Shown: one piece after another, positions 15,383 to 22,990 of the stretch
Numbering within the stretch: the stretch's first letter is position 1
Layout: each line of letters starts with the position of its first letter
NCBI GenBank assembly: GCA_036506155.1
Contig: DASXSF010000135.1
Span: 1 to 25,909 of the forward strand
From: DASXRA01 sp036506155
GTDB lineage: Bacteria > Actinomycetota > Actinomycetes > Mycobacteriales > Jatrophihabitantaceae
Length of the DNA: 25,909 nt
Direction of reading: 5' to 3'
Program-made: the position numbers and the translations under genes
Notes under the pieces: model-generated
What the model saw: the letters and a program-made list of their open reading frames with translations, nothing else
Told to the model about the DNA's origin: nothing
Database searches by the model: none

Positions 15383-16541
15383 TCAGGGCGCGGAGATCCG
15401 GACCATCGTTGAGCCGTGCGGCGGGACGGCACCTGCCGCCAGCGACGTGAAGGCGACCGTCGTCCGTCCTGTCCACAGATCGCGGACCAGGTAGGGCGTG
15501 CGCCGCGTACCCAGCCCGAGCGACGACAGCGAGACCGTGGCCTGGGTCCACGGGGTGTCCGCCGCGTTGAACAGTGCGACGGCCGTCGAGCCGTCTGCGA
15601 GCGGCTTCTCCAGCACCCACTGCCCACCGGCGTTGGAGACGACGGACGCCTGTATGCCGAGGGGATCCTGGTCGATAGCGATCACGCCGCGGTTCTCGTA
15701 GATCGCGAGGTTCGGCGCGGCGAGATCGGCGATGTCCGTTCCGGCGATGAGCGGTGCGGCCTCGCTGGCCCACAGGCTGAACTCCGACTGGGCTTCGGTG
15801 ACGGTCATGCCGCTGATGCCCACCCCGGAGCCGGCCGGGTGCGCCTGCCGCAGCGGTTCGGCGAGCGTCAACCCGGTGCCGAGCGGGCCGTGCACCGTAG
15901 CGCCGCTGGCGTGCGCCGAGGTCAGCGCCGGGCTGAACGTGATGCCCGTGCCATTGCCCACCGTCGTCGCACCCCGCGGCGTGCGGCAGCGCCAACGCCG
16001 GGGAGATCGTCACGCCGGTGCCGGGCTGGCTGACGTCCTTGACGGCGGCGCCGCGGAAGCCGTCCGCATGCACCTTCGCCAGCGCAGGCGTGATGCCGAC
16101 GCCGGTGCCGGTGGCCCCAGCGCTGCCGACCGACGTGACGGTAACCGTCTCCAGGTTGGCGCCGCTGTCGATGGCGAGGGTGTCGCCCACATTGATCCCG
16201 GCGACGTTCGCGACCTTGATCGTCGTGTCGCCGGCAGCCGTCGCGGACGACAATGTGGTGGCGACGCCGGCCGTTCCGATCGCCGCAACCGTGGGCGACT
16301 CGAGGCTCGATCCTGTGGCGACGTAGATCGGCTGTCCGACGACCAGTCCGGCCACGGTGCTGACCTTCAGGTTCGTGTCGCCCGACGCGGCGGCGGTGAA
16401 CAGCGTGCCCTTCGCGCCTGCCGTTCCGACCGCGTTGACCGTTGCCGACTCGCTCCCTGCGCCGACGTCGACGCTGATCGGGCCGCCCAACAGAATCGAA
16501 CCTCGGTCATTAAGCGCTACCGCGACGGCAGCAGCAGTCAA
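15383..16541 (-). pseudogene. GH27 alpha-galactosidase-like C-terminal remnant with inserted repeats, frameshifted
   Basis: The C-terminal 140 residues match the end of a GH27 (alpha-galactosidase) barrel and its beta-sandwich: EFSLWASEAAPLIAGTDI, then NRGVIAIDQDPLG, then a KPLADGSTAVALFN segment. Upstream lie Ala/Thr/Gly/Val-rich repeats of about 40 residues, 'T.IKV..VAG..VGD.L.ID.G..LE.VTV..VGTAG', present about two and a half times, plus 'GTGITFSPAL' repeats. These are the kind seen inserted in actinobacterial glycosidases. The catalytic Asp residues, which in GH27 precede this segment, are absent, and no start codon or barrel lies upstream. The open frame fades near 16541, 110 bases from the tRNA fragment. 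A one-base excess in the C-run at 15972-15975 separates the two open frames. Confidence 0.7.
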
Positions 16542-16893
16542 CTGTGAATCAGGGAGGAAGCGCGGCCTGACGCGTCTGCGCGCAACGCGCCCACTGGGTC
16601 GTGGGAGCGGCGTTCCCGGCCGATTACCTTAGGAGCAAGTACATCCCCGCGCGCGGAGGATGCGGGATTTGAACCCGCGAGGGTGTTAACCCAACACGAT
16701 TTCCAAACATGTGAGCCGCTGTCGAACGGCACCCGTACCCGGCGCACCAGCGTCGGGATTCCGCGTCAATCAGCCAGACGATCGGGGCGAACATCGCATG
16801 AGGCTCGCGACGTTGCCAATGGCTCCGAGCCTCCATGCGGACCGCGGCTCAGCGGGGATGCCCTTCAGACAACGATCCTTTACATCGACCAGC
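16542..16893. other. Gene-free stretch around the tRNA fragment
   Basis: About 350 bases with no supported gene. It holds the tRNA-Ser 3' fragment at 16654-16706. Short open frames on both strands here have no recognisable domain and no ribosome-binding site. Confidence 0.5.
16654..16706 (-). other. 3' fragment of a tRNA-Ser(GGA) gene, attachment-site-like
   Basis: Read on the minus strand, the segment contains in order the anticodon loop TTGGAAA (16706-16700; anticodon GGA at 16704-16702), the class II variable arm GGGTTAACACCC, and a perfect T-arm (GCGGG, loop TTCAAAT, CCCGC; 16678-16662). The 3' acceptor strand ATCCTCC and discriminator G (16661-16654) end it, and CCA is not encoded. The matching 5' acceptor GGAGGAT is absent upstream, and no D-arm of the right kind is present. 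The similarity stops at the anticodon loop. Such truncated tRNA 3' ends are left at the distal border of elements inserted by tyrosine integrases. Orientation predicts that the inserted element lies at higher coordinates, with the intact tRNA-Ser beyond the window. Confidence 0.7.
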
Positions 16894-16915
16894 AGACAAG
16901 GTAGGTTGTCTAGTG
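16879..16915 (+). promoter_or_regulatory. Leaderless promoter with operator palindrome for the TA-like pair
   Basis: TTTACA (16879-16884), a 17-base spacer and TAGGTT (16902-16907, fitting the actinobacterial TANNNT -10) place the transcription start at the GTG at 16915, which implies leaderless translation. A perfect palindrome, AGACAA/ggtagg/TTGTCT (16894-16911), covers the -10 element. It is the natural place for autorepression by the HTH protein encoded downstream. Confidence 0.5.
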
Positions 16916-17153
16916 TGCGGATCGGCGATCCGGCGCGCCGGCACGGCGTTCCCGACGCGGACATCCTACACGCCGTTCGCACCGCGAATCCGCCGGATCG
17001 TGATTGACGAGCAGTTGACCACGCTCATCGGGCCGGCGCCCGATCCCGCTGCTCGAGGTCGGTGTGCTTGACCTTGACAGTGACAACCCGGTCGTCATCC
17101 ACGCCATGCCGCTACGCGCGAAGTTCCACCGATTCCTCGATACGGGGAGGTGA
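16915..17153 (+). pseudogene. Small toxin-like protein upstream of an HTH gene, two frameshifts
   Basis: Three consecutive frames join into one protein of about 78 residues. They are VRIGDPARRHGVPDADILHAV from GTG 16915, then RRIVIDEQLTTLIGPAP, then LLEVGVLDLDSDNPVVIHAM followed by PLRAKFHRF, ending at TGA 17151-17153. This layout (RRHG-DEDI-HA, then LIGP, LLEVGV, VIHAMP-R-KF) is that of small proteins I recall from actinobacteria that sit directly before an HTH protein, as in toxin-antitoxin pairs. One extra A at 16987-16988 and one extra C at 17039-17041 account for the breaks. As written the gene is dead; if these are sequence errors it is intact. The stop overlaps the ribosome-binding site of the next gene. 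The toxin assignment is by context and not proven. Confidence 0.6.
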
Positions 17154-17158
17154 TCAGG

Positions 17159-17431
17159 ATGCGACACACCAACGAGGACATCGAGCGAGCCGCCCAGCGT
17201 TTCGAGCAACTCGCCGACCAACTCGACCCGGCCACCGTCAAGCCCGAGCGCATCGAGGACCTGCGCGCGATCGCCGAGGCCGCCGACGCGGCACGAGCCG
17301 ACGAGGCACGCCTCCGTGAAGCGGTCCAGGTCGCCCGCGCCCACGGCCGATCCTGGAATCAGATCGCGGTCGCGCTCGGCGTATCGCGCCAGGCAGCCCG
17401 CCAGCGGTTCGCCGCCAAGCAACACGCCTAA
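17159..17431 (+). CDS. HTH protein, probable antitoxin/regulator of the TA-like pair
   Basis: A 90-residue, strongly helical protein. Residues about 10-60 are acidic and helical (RAIAEAADAARADEARLREA). The C terminus is a helix-turn-helix, HGRSWNQIAVALGVSRQAAR, common in small actinobacterial DNA-binding proteins. The ATG at 17159 has an excellent Shine-Dalgarno sequence (GGGGAGGTGAT), which also contains the stop of the preceding toxin-like gene, so the two are translationally coupled. The leaderless promoter and palindrome upstream of the pair are its likely target. The order toxin then antitoxin is the reverse of many classical systems but is usual for this arrangement. The gene is intact while its partner is frameshifted. 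Confidence 0.7.
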   Translation: MRHTNEDIERAAQRFEQLADQLDPATVKPERIEDLRAIAEAADAARADEARLREAVQVARAHGRSWNQIAVALGVSRQAARQRFAAKQHA

Positions 17432-18001
17432 GCCCCGACCACGCCCAGTGAACAACACGCCAGCTCCACTCACGCGAACCCCGATCAGGCACCTGTCCGG
17501 GATCGCCGATTGTGCCAACCTTGTGATCGTGCCGACCTGGCACCCGATCACCTGTGACATAAGGGCATTCGCGATCGAACGTCGGCACAATCTGGCGTCC
17601 CGGCTGGCACCTGCTCCGCCGGCACCAAAGATGAAGGAGCGGATGTCCCGAGCGGGACGAAGGGCGCGACGGTCCGCGCGGTGTCTCGGATCCCACCTAG
17701 GTAGGCGAATTCGACTCGAGGGCGGTCGGACGCGCCGTGCACATCCTCGGCGCAGCGTCCAGCTGCTACCTGCCACCCGACACCTTCCTGGCGTTCGGCG
17801 ACGGCCCACGACTGTGCCGACCTGCAGACGCGCATCCTCTTACCAGGCAGGCAGTTCACGCTCGAGGTCGACACGATCACGATGTACGCTCCCACCCTGG
17901 TCGGTCGTTGATCAGGTCCGTGGTCGTCGTTATGGCGCGCTGTCGAGGCAGCGGACGATCCGCCGACATGCTCGCTCATGCCGATGTGCGGATAGGTCGT
18001 G
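17432..18001. other. Gene-free, hairpin-rich stretch
   Basis: No gene is supported in these 570 bases. Open frames on both strands lack domains. A short frame ending at the TGA near 17911 (RILLPGRQFTLEVDTITMYA) looks protein-like and could be a decayed fragment. The stretch holds nested inverted repeats (17504-17597), a tight hairpin GTCCCG/AG/CGGGAC (17645-17658), and further copies of a GTGCCRACCT motif. Confidence 0.45.
17504..17597. repeat. Nested inverted repeats with GTGCCRACCT motifs
   Basis: The outer arms 17504-17516 and 17584-17597 are complementary over 13 bases with one bulge (core GATTGTGCC/GGCACAATC). Inside, GTGATC-GTGCC (17523-17533) pairs with GGCAC-CC-GATCAC (17539-17551) around a five-base loop. 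GTGCCAACCT (17512) and GTGCCGACCT (17529) are direct copies, GTCGGCAC (17581-17588) is an inverted one, and another GTGCCGACCT lies at 17814-17823. The repeated, opposed motifs resemble binding sites at a mobile-element end or a replication/recombination site. No identity is assigned. Confidence 0.5.
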
Positions 18002-18232
18002 TCAGAGTGGCTCAACTGATTCGAGTCTCAGCTCGAACTCGGGCGGGGCAGCCGGATCAAGTAGGACCGCCAGGTTGTCCGCCGCAGGGCCAAGGGCTGA
18101 GCTGGGGCTTGCCCAGCCGCCCGGCAAGACCGCAACTCGGTTGCCATCGACGACGACGATCGTGGCGCGAGTGCACCAGTAACCTGGGTCAGATTCGGAC
18201 CACGGGTGATAGTGCAGCAATACGTCGTCCAC
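18002..18232 (-). CDS. Unknown small protein, possibly 5'-truncated
   Basis: About 76 residues from a GTG at 18232. The sequence reads as real protein (LLHYHPWSESDPGYWCTRAT, then IVVVDGNRVAVLPGGW) with beta-strand character, but I do not recognise the family. The frame stays open for about 20 more codons upstream without a start codon. A plausible N terminus (MLTRRHRKRYTGEGSLI, ATG at 18339) lies in another frame. One missing base around 18290 would join them into a protein of about 110 residues. No Shine-Dalgarno sequence supports the GTG. It lies 131 bases downstream of the haloperoxidase-like gene on the same strand. Confidence 0.45.
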   Translation of the reverse strand: MDDVLLHYHPWSESDPGYWCTRATIVVVDGNRVAVLPGGWASPSSALGPAADNLAVLLDPAAPPEFELRLESVEPL

Positions 18233-18363
18233 CAGCTTGCCGATGCAGTCTGAGGTTGCCCCGCCTCGACGGACAGGGTCGTTGGTTTGATCAGGCTACC
18301 TTCGCCGGTGTACCGCTTCCGGTGGCGTCGGGTCAGCATGACCCGGGTAGCCGCGGCACGAGG

Positions 18364-19851
18364 TCACTGGCTGCCGTTGATGTAATGCTGGGCGAGCGTC
18401 CAGGCGGCATCGGCGCACAACCGTCCGGTGGCGCGTGCGTCGAGGTCGCCCTGCTGGAAGTGGATGCCGCCGTAGCGTCTGGACATGCCGGCCTGGTTGG
18501 CGGCGTCGGTGAATGTGGGCCAGGTGAGGGTGACGTCGTGGGCGGGAACGGTGCCGGGCTCGATGGTGGAGGAGCCGGCAGGGAGGGTGATCGAGGCGCC
18601 GAACCGGTCGCTGCCGGTGGCCAGGCGGAGGATCTCCGCGCCGGCGGCGCTGAAGTTGCTGTGTCCTGAGGTGTATTCGGGGAATGGCGGGGTGGGGAAG
18701 GTGCTGCGTTGGTAGGGCAGCCAGTCGCCGCCGTCGATGAGCTGGGTACCCCGCCCCGGCCCCGCCCAGGCGAGGACATGCTGGCCGCGGAACAGGTAGC
18801 GGATGGCGGTGATCGGGCGGACCGAGTCAAAGGCGCGCTTGTCGTCCCAGGCGACGATGCTGGCGTCGAGCATGGCGTTGGTGAGCGCAAAGAATAGTTC
18901 GACGTCTGTGTCGATGCCGCTGCGGCCGGTGCCGTGGTGGTCGCGGCGCGAGACGTACTGAGCGAACAGGTTCCAGTGGCCCGGGGGCAGTACTGTGCCG
19001 GGTCCGTCGGCCCAGTACTCGGCGCTCATCTTCTGCTCATCGGTCAAATGTGCGCTGACGTCGAGCAGCGCGAGTGCCTGGGCGCGGTAGGCGGGGCTGC
19101 CGTAGCGGGCCGGTCCGGCCGGTGAGCGCAGCGCGCCGTCGACTGGCAGCGCGAAGCCGACAACATTGCCCCACTGCGGGGCGAGGTAGGACTGGGTGAC
19201 GGTCCTGCCTCGCGCGTCGAGGTAGCGCAGCGGCTGCCACCGGTTTGGATCGCGCACCGTCGCCGGCACGAACGGCGCGGTGAGATCCATCGGATCGTTG
19301 GCGGGGCGGTAGCGGGTGTAATCCGAGTAGGGCACCTCCGGGGTCCCGCCGGGCTCGTCGCCGAGCTGGTTGGCGCCGTCGTGATGGCGGTAGGCGAGTA
19401 CCGCGGCGCACGCGACGTTGCCCACCCCGGCAGGCGAATGCAGGTCGGTCGTGGTGTCGGCGGGGTCGTAGCCCAGATCGGTCATGAGCGGGTCGAACAC
19501 CGCGGCGCGATCGGCGGGTAGCAGATCGACCGCGGCGCGATAGGCGGCGAAGCTGATCGCCGCAACCTTGTTAGGCAACGTCCGTTCGCCCGGCGGTTGC
19601 CGCAGCGCCCCACCGTACCGGGTGCCGTTGGCGACGGGGTCGTAGGCCGCCCACGCGTCGTACATGCAGGTGTGCACGATCGCCAGCGCGCGGGCGGCCA
19701 TCGGCGGGCCGAGCCCGGAGTCGCGGACTCCTTGTAGCGCCGCGGAGTTCCACCGCACGTTGTCCGGCGCGCCCGCCGCGGCGTGCGGGAGCTGCGCAGC
19801 CGGGGCCAGCAGGGCCATGGTCAGCGCGACCAGGCCGAGCCGCCAGGGCAT
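18364..19851 (-). CDS. Secreted vanadium-dependent haloperoxidase / PAP2-type enzyme
   Basis: A 495-residue protein with a Sec signal peptide (residues 1-26, LVALTMALLAPAAQLPHAAAG). The C-terminal half carries the vanadate/phosphate-binding motifs of the haloperoxidase-PAP2 superfamily: Lys338 and Arg345-Pro346 in KRAFDSVRP, Ser395-Gly396-His397 in EYTSGHSNF, and Arg458 and His464 in SRRYGGIHFQQGD. The length and large helical N-terminal half fit vanadium haloperoxidases, which use peroxide to oxidise halides. A phosphatase role is also possible, because the site is shared and halide chemistry cannot be read from sequence. ATG 19851 follows the upstream secreted-protein gene by 32 bases, so the three secreted proteins form one operon. 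Confidence 0.85.
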   Translation of the reverse strand: MPWRLGLVALTMALLAPAAQLPHAAAGAPDNVRWNSAALQGVRDSGLGPPMAARALAIVHTCMYDAWAAYDPVANGTRYGGALRQPPGERTLPNKVAAISFAAYRAAVDLLPADRAAVFDPLMTDLGYDPADTTTDLHSPAGVGNVACAAVLAYRHHDGANQLGDEPGGTPEVPYSDYTRYRPANDPMDLTAPFVPATVRDPNRWQPLRYLDARGRTVTQSYLAPQWGNVVGFALPVDGALRSPAGPARYGSPAYRAQALALLDVSAHLTDEQKMSAEYWADGPGTVLPPGHWNLFAQYVSRRDHHGTGRSGIDTDVELFFALTNAMLDASIVAWDDKRAFDSVRPITAIRYLFRGQHVLAWAGPGRGTQLIDGGDWLPYQRSTFPTPPFPEYTSGHSNFSAAGAEILRLATGSDRFGASITLPAGSSTIEPGTVPAHDVTLTWPTFTDAANQAGMSRRYGGIHFQQGDLDARATGRLCADAAWTLAQHYINGSQ

Positions 19852-19883
19852 GTCACGCCCTCACGCCGCCGCCAGCGATCGGA

Positions 19884-20486
19884 TCAGCCGAGGATGTGGA
19901 AGGTGGTGCGGTTCGCGTCCACGCCGGGCACGGGAGGCTGGGCACTCCAGTAGGTGAAGTACCCCTTCGTGGCAATGACGCCCTCCTGGATTCCTTCCGG
20001 CGCACCCGGGCCCTCGCAGCCCACACCCAGTACGCCGGTGCTGCCGTCCGAGTATTCGATGCGCAGGATCGCGTTCCCGTTCGCCCGCTTGGTCGGATCC
20101 CCGATCTGGTCGACCAAGACGTTCAGCTGGAAGTTCGCGAACTGCCAGCTGGCAAGCGACGTCACGCGGTAGGTGCCGCTCGCGGTCGCGGTACCACCGG
20201 AGAAGGTCTCCCAGGTGCCACCGCCGGTGACCGCGCTGGACGTCCCGCCGCTCCCCGGCGCGACGAACGTCCCAGAGCCGGTGAACGTGATCGACAGGCC
20301 CGGGCTGGCGTTCGCCGAGGCGTGCCCGCCAGCACTGACAATCGGCTGCCCGGTAGCGGGGACGGTGAGGCTGATGATGTCCCAGCGCACATGTGCGCTG
20401 TCGGGACTGGAGAACGTCGATGTTGCCGGTGCCACCGCGAACACAGCGGCGATCCCCAGCGTGAGCAGGGTGAATCGGGTTTTCAT
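19884..20486 (-). CDS. Secreted beta-rich protein of unknown function
   Basis: A 200-residue exported protein. The signal peptide MKTRFTLLTLGIAAVFAVAP is followed by Ser/Thr/Gly-rich beta sequence with TGSGTFVAPG and GGTWETFSGG, and a C-terminal half with LRIEYSDGSTGVLGVGCEGP. The ATG at 20486 is chosen because AAAGGAGC, a near-perfect Shine-Dalgarno sequence, lies just upstream and the signal peptide begins there. No catalytic motif is visible; a beta-sandwich fold is likely. It precedes the haloperoxidase-like gene by 32 bases and shares export with it, which suggests an extracellular partner or accessory role. I do not recognise the family beyond this. Confidence 0.75.
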   Translation of the reverse strand: MKTRFTLLTLGIAAVFAVAPATSTFSSPDSAHVRWDIISLTVPATGQPIVSAGGHASANASPGLSITFTGSGTFVAPGSGGTSSAVTGGGTWETFSGGTATASGTYRVTSLASWQFANFQLNVLVDQIGDPTKRANGNAILRIEYSDGSTGVLGVGCEGPGAPEGIQEGVIATKGYFTYWSAQPPVPGVDANRTTFHILG

Positions 20487-20693
20487 TTGTGGGCTCCTTT
20501 GCCGTCGGGTAGGGGTGTCGGCCGTACCGGACAGGCGGTCAGCTCGCGAAATGCTGAGCTGCCATGTCCGAGCCGGAATTCGAGAGAGCGGTCCGGCATT
20601 ACGCGCCACGAACGCCGTTGCCACAGGTGCATCGTGTTCCCTCCGCTTCTGCCAGAGGGCGCTTGAGCCAGGAGGGGCGGGTTGTCCGCGGCG
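20487..20693. other. Intergenic region between the two secreted-protein genes
   Basis: About 207 bases. Apart from the Shine-Dalgarno sequence of the downstream gene I see no clear promoter pair or hairpin. A second promoter could lie here. Confidence 0.3.
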
Positions 20694-21206
20694 CTATCCG
20701 GAGACGTTGATGTGCCCGGATGCCATCACCTCGGGGCCGAAGCTCACGGCCCCACCGGGCAGGCTCACGTCCAGTTCGTGCCACGCCACGCCGGCACCGC
20801 CGGCGCGCTGGCTGGACACGAACGGCACACCGGTCAGAGTCGTAATGAGTTCAGCACCGGTTGCCGTGGTACCGACGACGTGGATGGTTGCGACGCCGGC
20901 GAAGCTCGACACATCACCGGTGACCTGCAGCGTGCCCGGCGTCACCGGGCCCGAGACGTTCATCTGCTGGATCGCCTGCCACGGGCCGAACGGGAAGCCA
21001 CCCGACCGGCCGGCCATGACGCACAGCAGGTGACCCCCCGCGTCGGACGCGGTGATTCCTAACTGCGACGTGGTGCCAAGCGGGCCGCTCACCACGCCGC
21101 CGCCGCTCACCGCCGGACCGGGAGCGGCCAGCGCTGCAGGGCCCACGACGGCGAACAGCGTCAGCGCAGCCGCGACGAGGATGACCTGAAACCGGAACCT
21201 ATGCAT
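20694..21206 (-). CDS. Secreted small beta-rich protein of unknown function
   Basis: A 170-residue exported protein. A signal peptide (FQVILVAAALTLFAVVGPAALA, given here as two parts FQVILVAAALTL and FAVVGPAALA) is followed by Gly/Val/Thr-rich sequence. This resembles the neighbouring secreted protein in composition and in its repeated 'GPVTPGTLQVTGDVSS' style of strands. ATG 21206 starts the signal peptide directly; a G-rich stretch lies upstream. No enzyme motif is visible and I do not recognise the family. It is the first gene of the putative three-gene export operon ending with the haloperoxidase-like enzyme. Confidence 0.7.
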   Translation of the reverse strand: MHRFRFQVILVAAALTLFAVVGPAALAAPGPAVSGGGVVSGPLGTTSQLGITASDAGGHLLCVMAGRSGGFPFGPWQAIQQMNVSGPVTPGTLQVTGDVSSFAGVATIHVVGTTATGAELITTLTGVPFVSSQRAGGAGVAWHELDVSLPGGAVSFGPEVMASGHINVSG

Positions 21207-22018
21207 GAGACCCGCCCCCCCATTGCGCCAGCCAAGAATTTCTGGGCCTTCGGTCTCGTCGGCGGCAAGCTAAACCCCACCGTCGTCACCGTCAACAGGT
21301 TGGCAGCTACATGCCTAGTAGTAGCCACGACAGCGCTGCTCGTGGCCGCCAAGCGCCCAGGATGACCCGTCGGCGTCAACGGCAAGGCTCGCGCCCATCG
21401 TCGGCAAGTGCCCAGACGAACTGCCGGCAGCAGCGAACGCTGAAGCCCGTGATCTGCCGAGCTGCCGATGGTGCCGCGGTCCTGGCCGACAACCCCCTCA
21501 CCGAGGGTGACTACCACCCAGGCGACCTCCACTACACCGTGCTCCGGCTCCCGAACAGGAACGGCACCGCGCAGACCGTCACCGCGATCGACTGATCGAG
21601 GTTCCGCGCACGACACCGCCGCCAACCGAGGACCCGCATGCCGACCTACGCCGTGCCGTCGCCGCGTACACCGAAACGGCCTGCACCGAGCGCGACCGGC
21701 CACCCTCCTGACATCGGCACAGCCTCCTGCCCGTCTCAAGTGGAGCTCGAGGTCGAGCATCTGCCCAACAGCGTCGCGAGCTCGGAGAAGACGGGTGGTC
21801 GGTCTATCGTGGAGCGCCCGGTTGGACGAACGACCTTGACCGCGGCGAGGACCGCGGTAACGTCGGGCAGCGGTGGGCGCGGTCGACCGCCGAGTGAAGA
21901 GCAGACCACTGGGACTGGAAGTGCTGCCGCGCTGCTAAGCCTGACAGCTTGAAGAGTCGCGTCCCGTTGCTGGCGGCCGCGCCCACCGCCACCGCATGGC
22001 TAGGCGCAATCTTGATGG
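21207..22018. other. Degenerate stretch with coding-like fragments
   Basis: No intact gene is supported in about 810 bases. Fragments that look like protein occur in different plus-strand frames: a hydrophobic piece NPTVVTVNRLAATCLVVATT around 21275, a piece DYHPGDLHYTVLRLPNRNG near 21540, a piece DLRRAVAAYTETACTERD near 21650, and a signal-peptide-like KSRVPLLAAAPTATAWLGAI from TTG 21949 that runs into the transposase remnant. This fits a decayed gene region cut by insertion events. The promoter of the export operon should lie in the first 100 bases. Confidence 0.4.
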
Positions 22019-22964
22019 TCACGCCGGTGTTGGCCGCTTCGGTTGCCAGTGGGCGACCAGAACTTCGTAGGCGTGCTCGGCCCGCTCGACCGCGAGCTTC
22101 TCCTCGTTGCGGCGTTGCTTGTCGTTATGGGCCGCACCGGGCACGCGGTAGTTCCCACGACGGGATGGTGCGCCGGCGGCGAGTTCGAGTTTGCGGCGCT
22201 TGTGGGTGACCAGGCCGGGTCGGGAGAAGGCGTAGTCCTGGTCCCTGGTGACCAGGCGCCAGGCGAGCACGGTCATCTTGCGGGCTGTGGCGACGACGGC
22301 CTTTTGGAATCCGCGGCGAGCTTTGACGCGCTGGTAGAAGGCGCGCAGCGGCCCGGGTGCCCGGGAGGCTGACCAAGCAGCTTCGACGAGCACGCCGCGC
22401 ACGTGCGCGCGTCCGGCCTTGCTGATCCGGCCATGCACCGGCGCGGAGTTGCCCGACTGTCGCACCCTCGGGTTGAGCCCGACATAGGCGACCAGTTTGT
22501 TCGGATCGTCGAAGCCGGGTGAAGTCACCGATCGCGGCCACGATCGAGATCCCGGCGATCGCGTCGATGCCGGGGATGGTCATCAACCGCGCCACTGCTG
22601 GATCGGACAACGCTTCGCGGGCCAGTTCCTTGTCGACGATCGCGAGCTCGTCGCCGTGGAAGTCGAGCTGGCGCAGCAGCGCGGCCACCGTCGAGCGTTC
22701 GTCGACGGGAAGCTGTTGCCGGGAAAGCCAGTGCCGCCCAGTCTTGCCGAACAGGTCCGACACCGGCGGGGTCGGAGCCAGGTTGCGGGCCAGGATCGCG
22801 TGCACCTGGTTCTTGATCCTGGTGCGTTGCCGGACCAGGTGAGCGCGCCGGGTCACCTGCCGACGCAGCGCCCTGGTGCGTTCGTCGGGCAGCCAGACCG
22901 GCGGCAAGAAGTCCGCAGCCAGCAGCTGCGCCAAGACCCGGGCATCGACCTTGTCTTCTCCGAA
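22019..22964 (-). pseudogene. IS110-family transposase remnant
   Basis: Two overlapping frames together encode the middle and C-terminal parts of an IS110-type transposase. They contain EDKVDARVLAQLLAADF at the upstream edge, a helical LRRQVTRRAHLVRQRTRIKN region, then the C-terminal domain LMTIPGIDAIAGISIVAAIG and KLVAYVGLNPRVRQSGNS, then HGRISKAGRAHVRGVLVEAA. The N-terminal DEDD catalytic domain is missing: the frame meets a stop at 22965-22967 where homology ends. An extra base near 22514 also separates the two frames (DFTR to DDPNKL). It is therefore doubly inactive. IS110 elements have no or poor terminal repeats, so I cannot mark its ends. Confidence 0.82.
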
Positions 22965-22990
22965 CTAGGCAAATGATCTTGAAATGCTGG

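Noticed and set aside
16500..16545. A tRNA T-loop-like GGTTCGATTC on the minus strand near 16500
   Set aside because: The flanking bases do not pair into a T-stem, and the sequence is part of the glycosidase remnant's repeats.
16654..16740. A complete tRNA-Ser gene
   Set aside because: The 5' acceptor strand GGAGGAT and a matching D-arm are missing; only the 3' half is present.
17316..18669. Long overlapping plus-strand frames through the gene-free region
   Set aside because: Their translations are Arg/Ser/Pro-rich and cross hairpins and an antisense gene without any recognisable domain.
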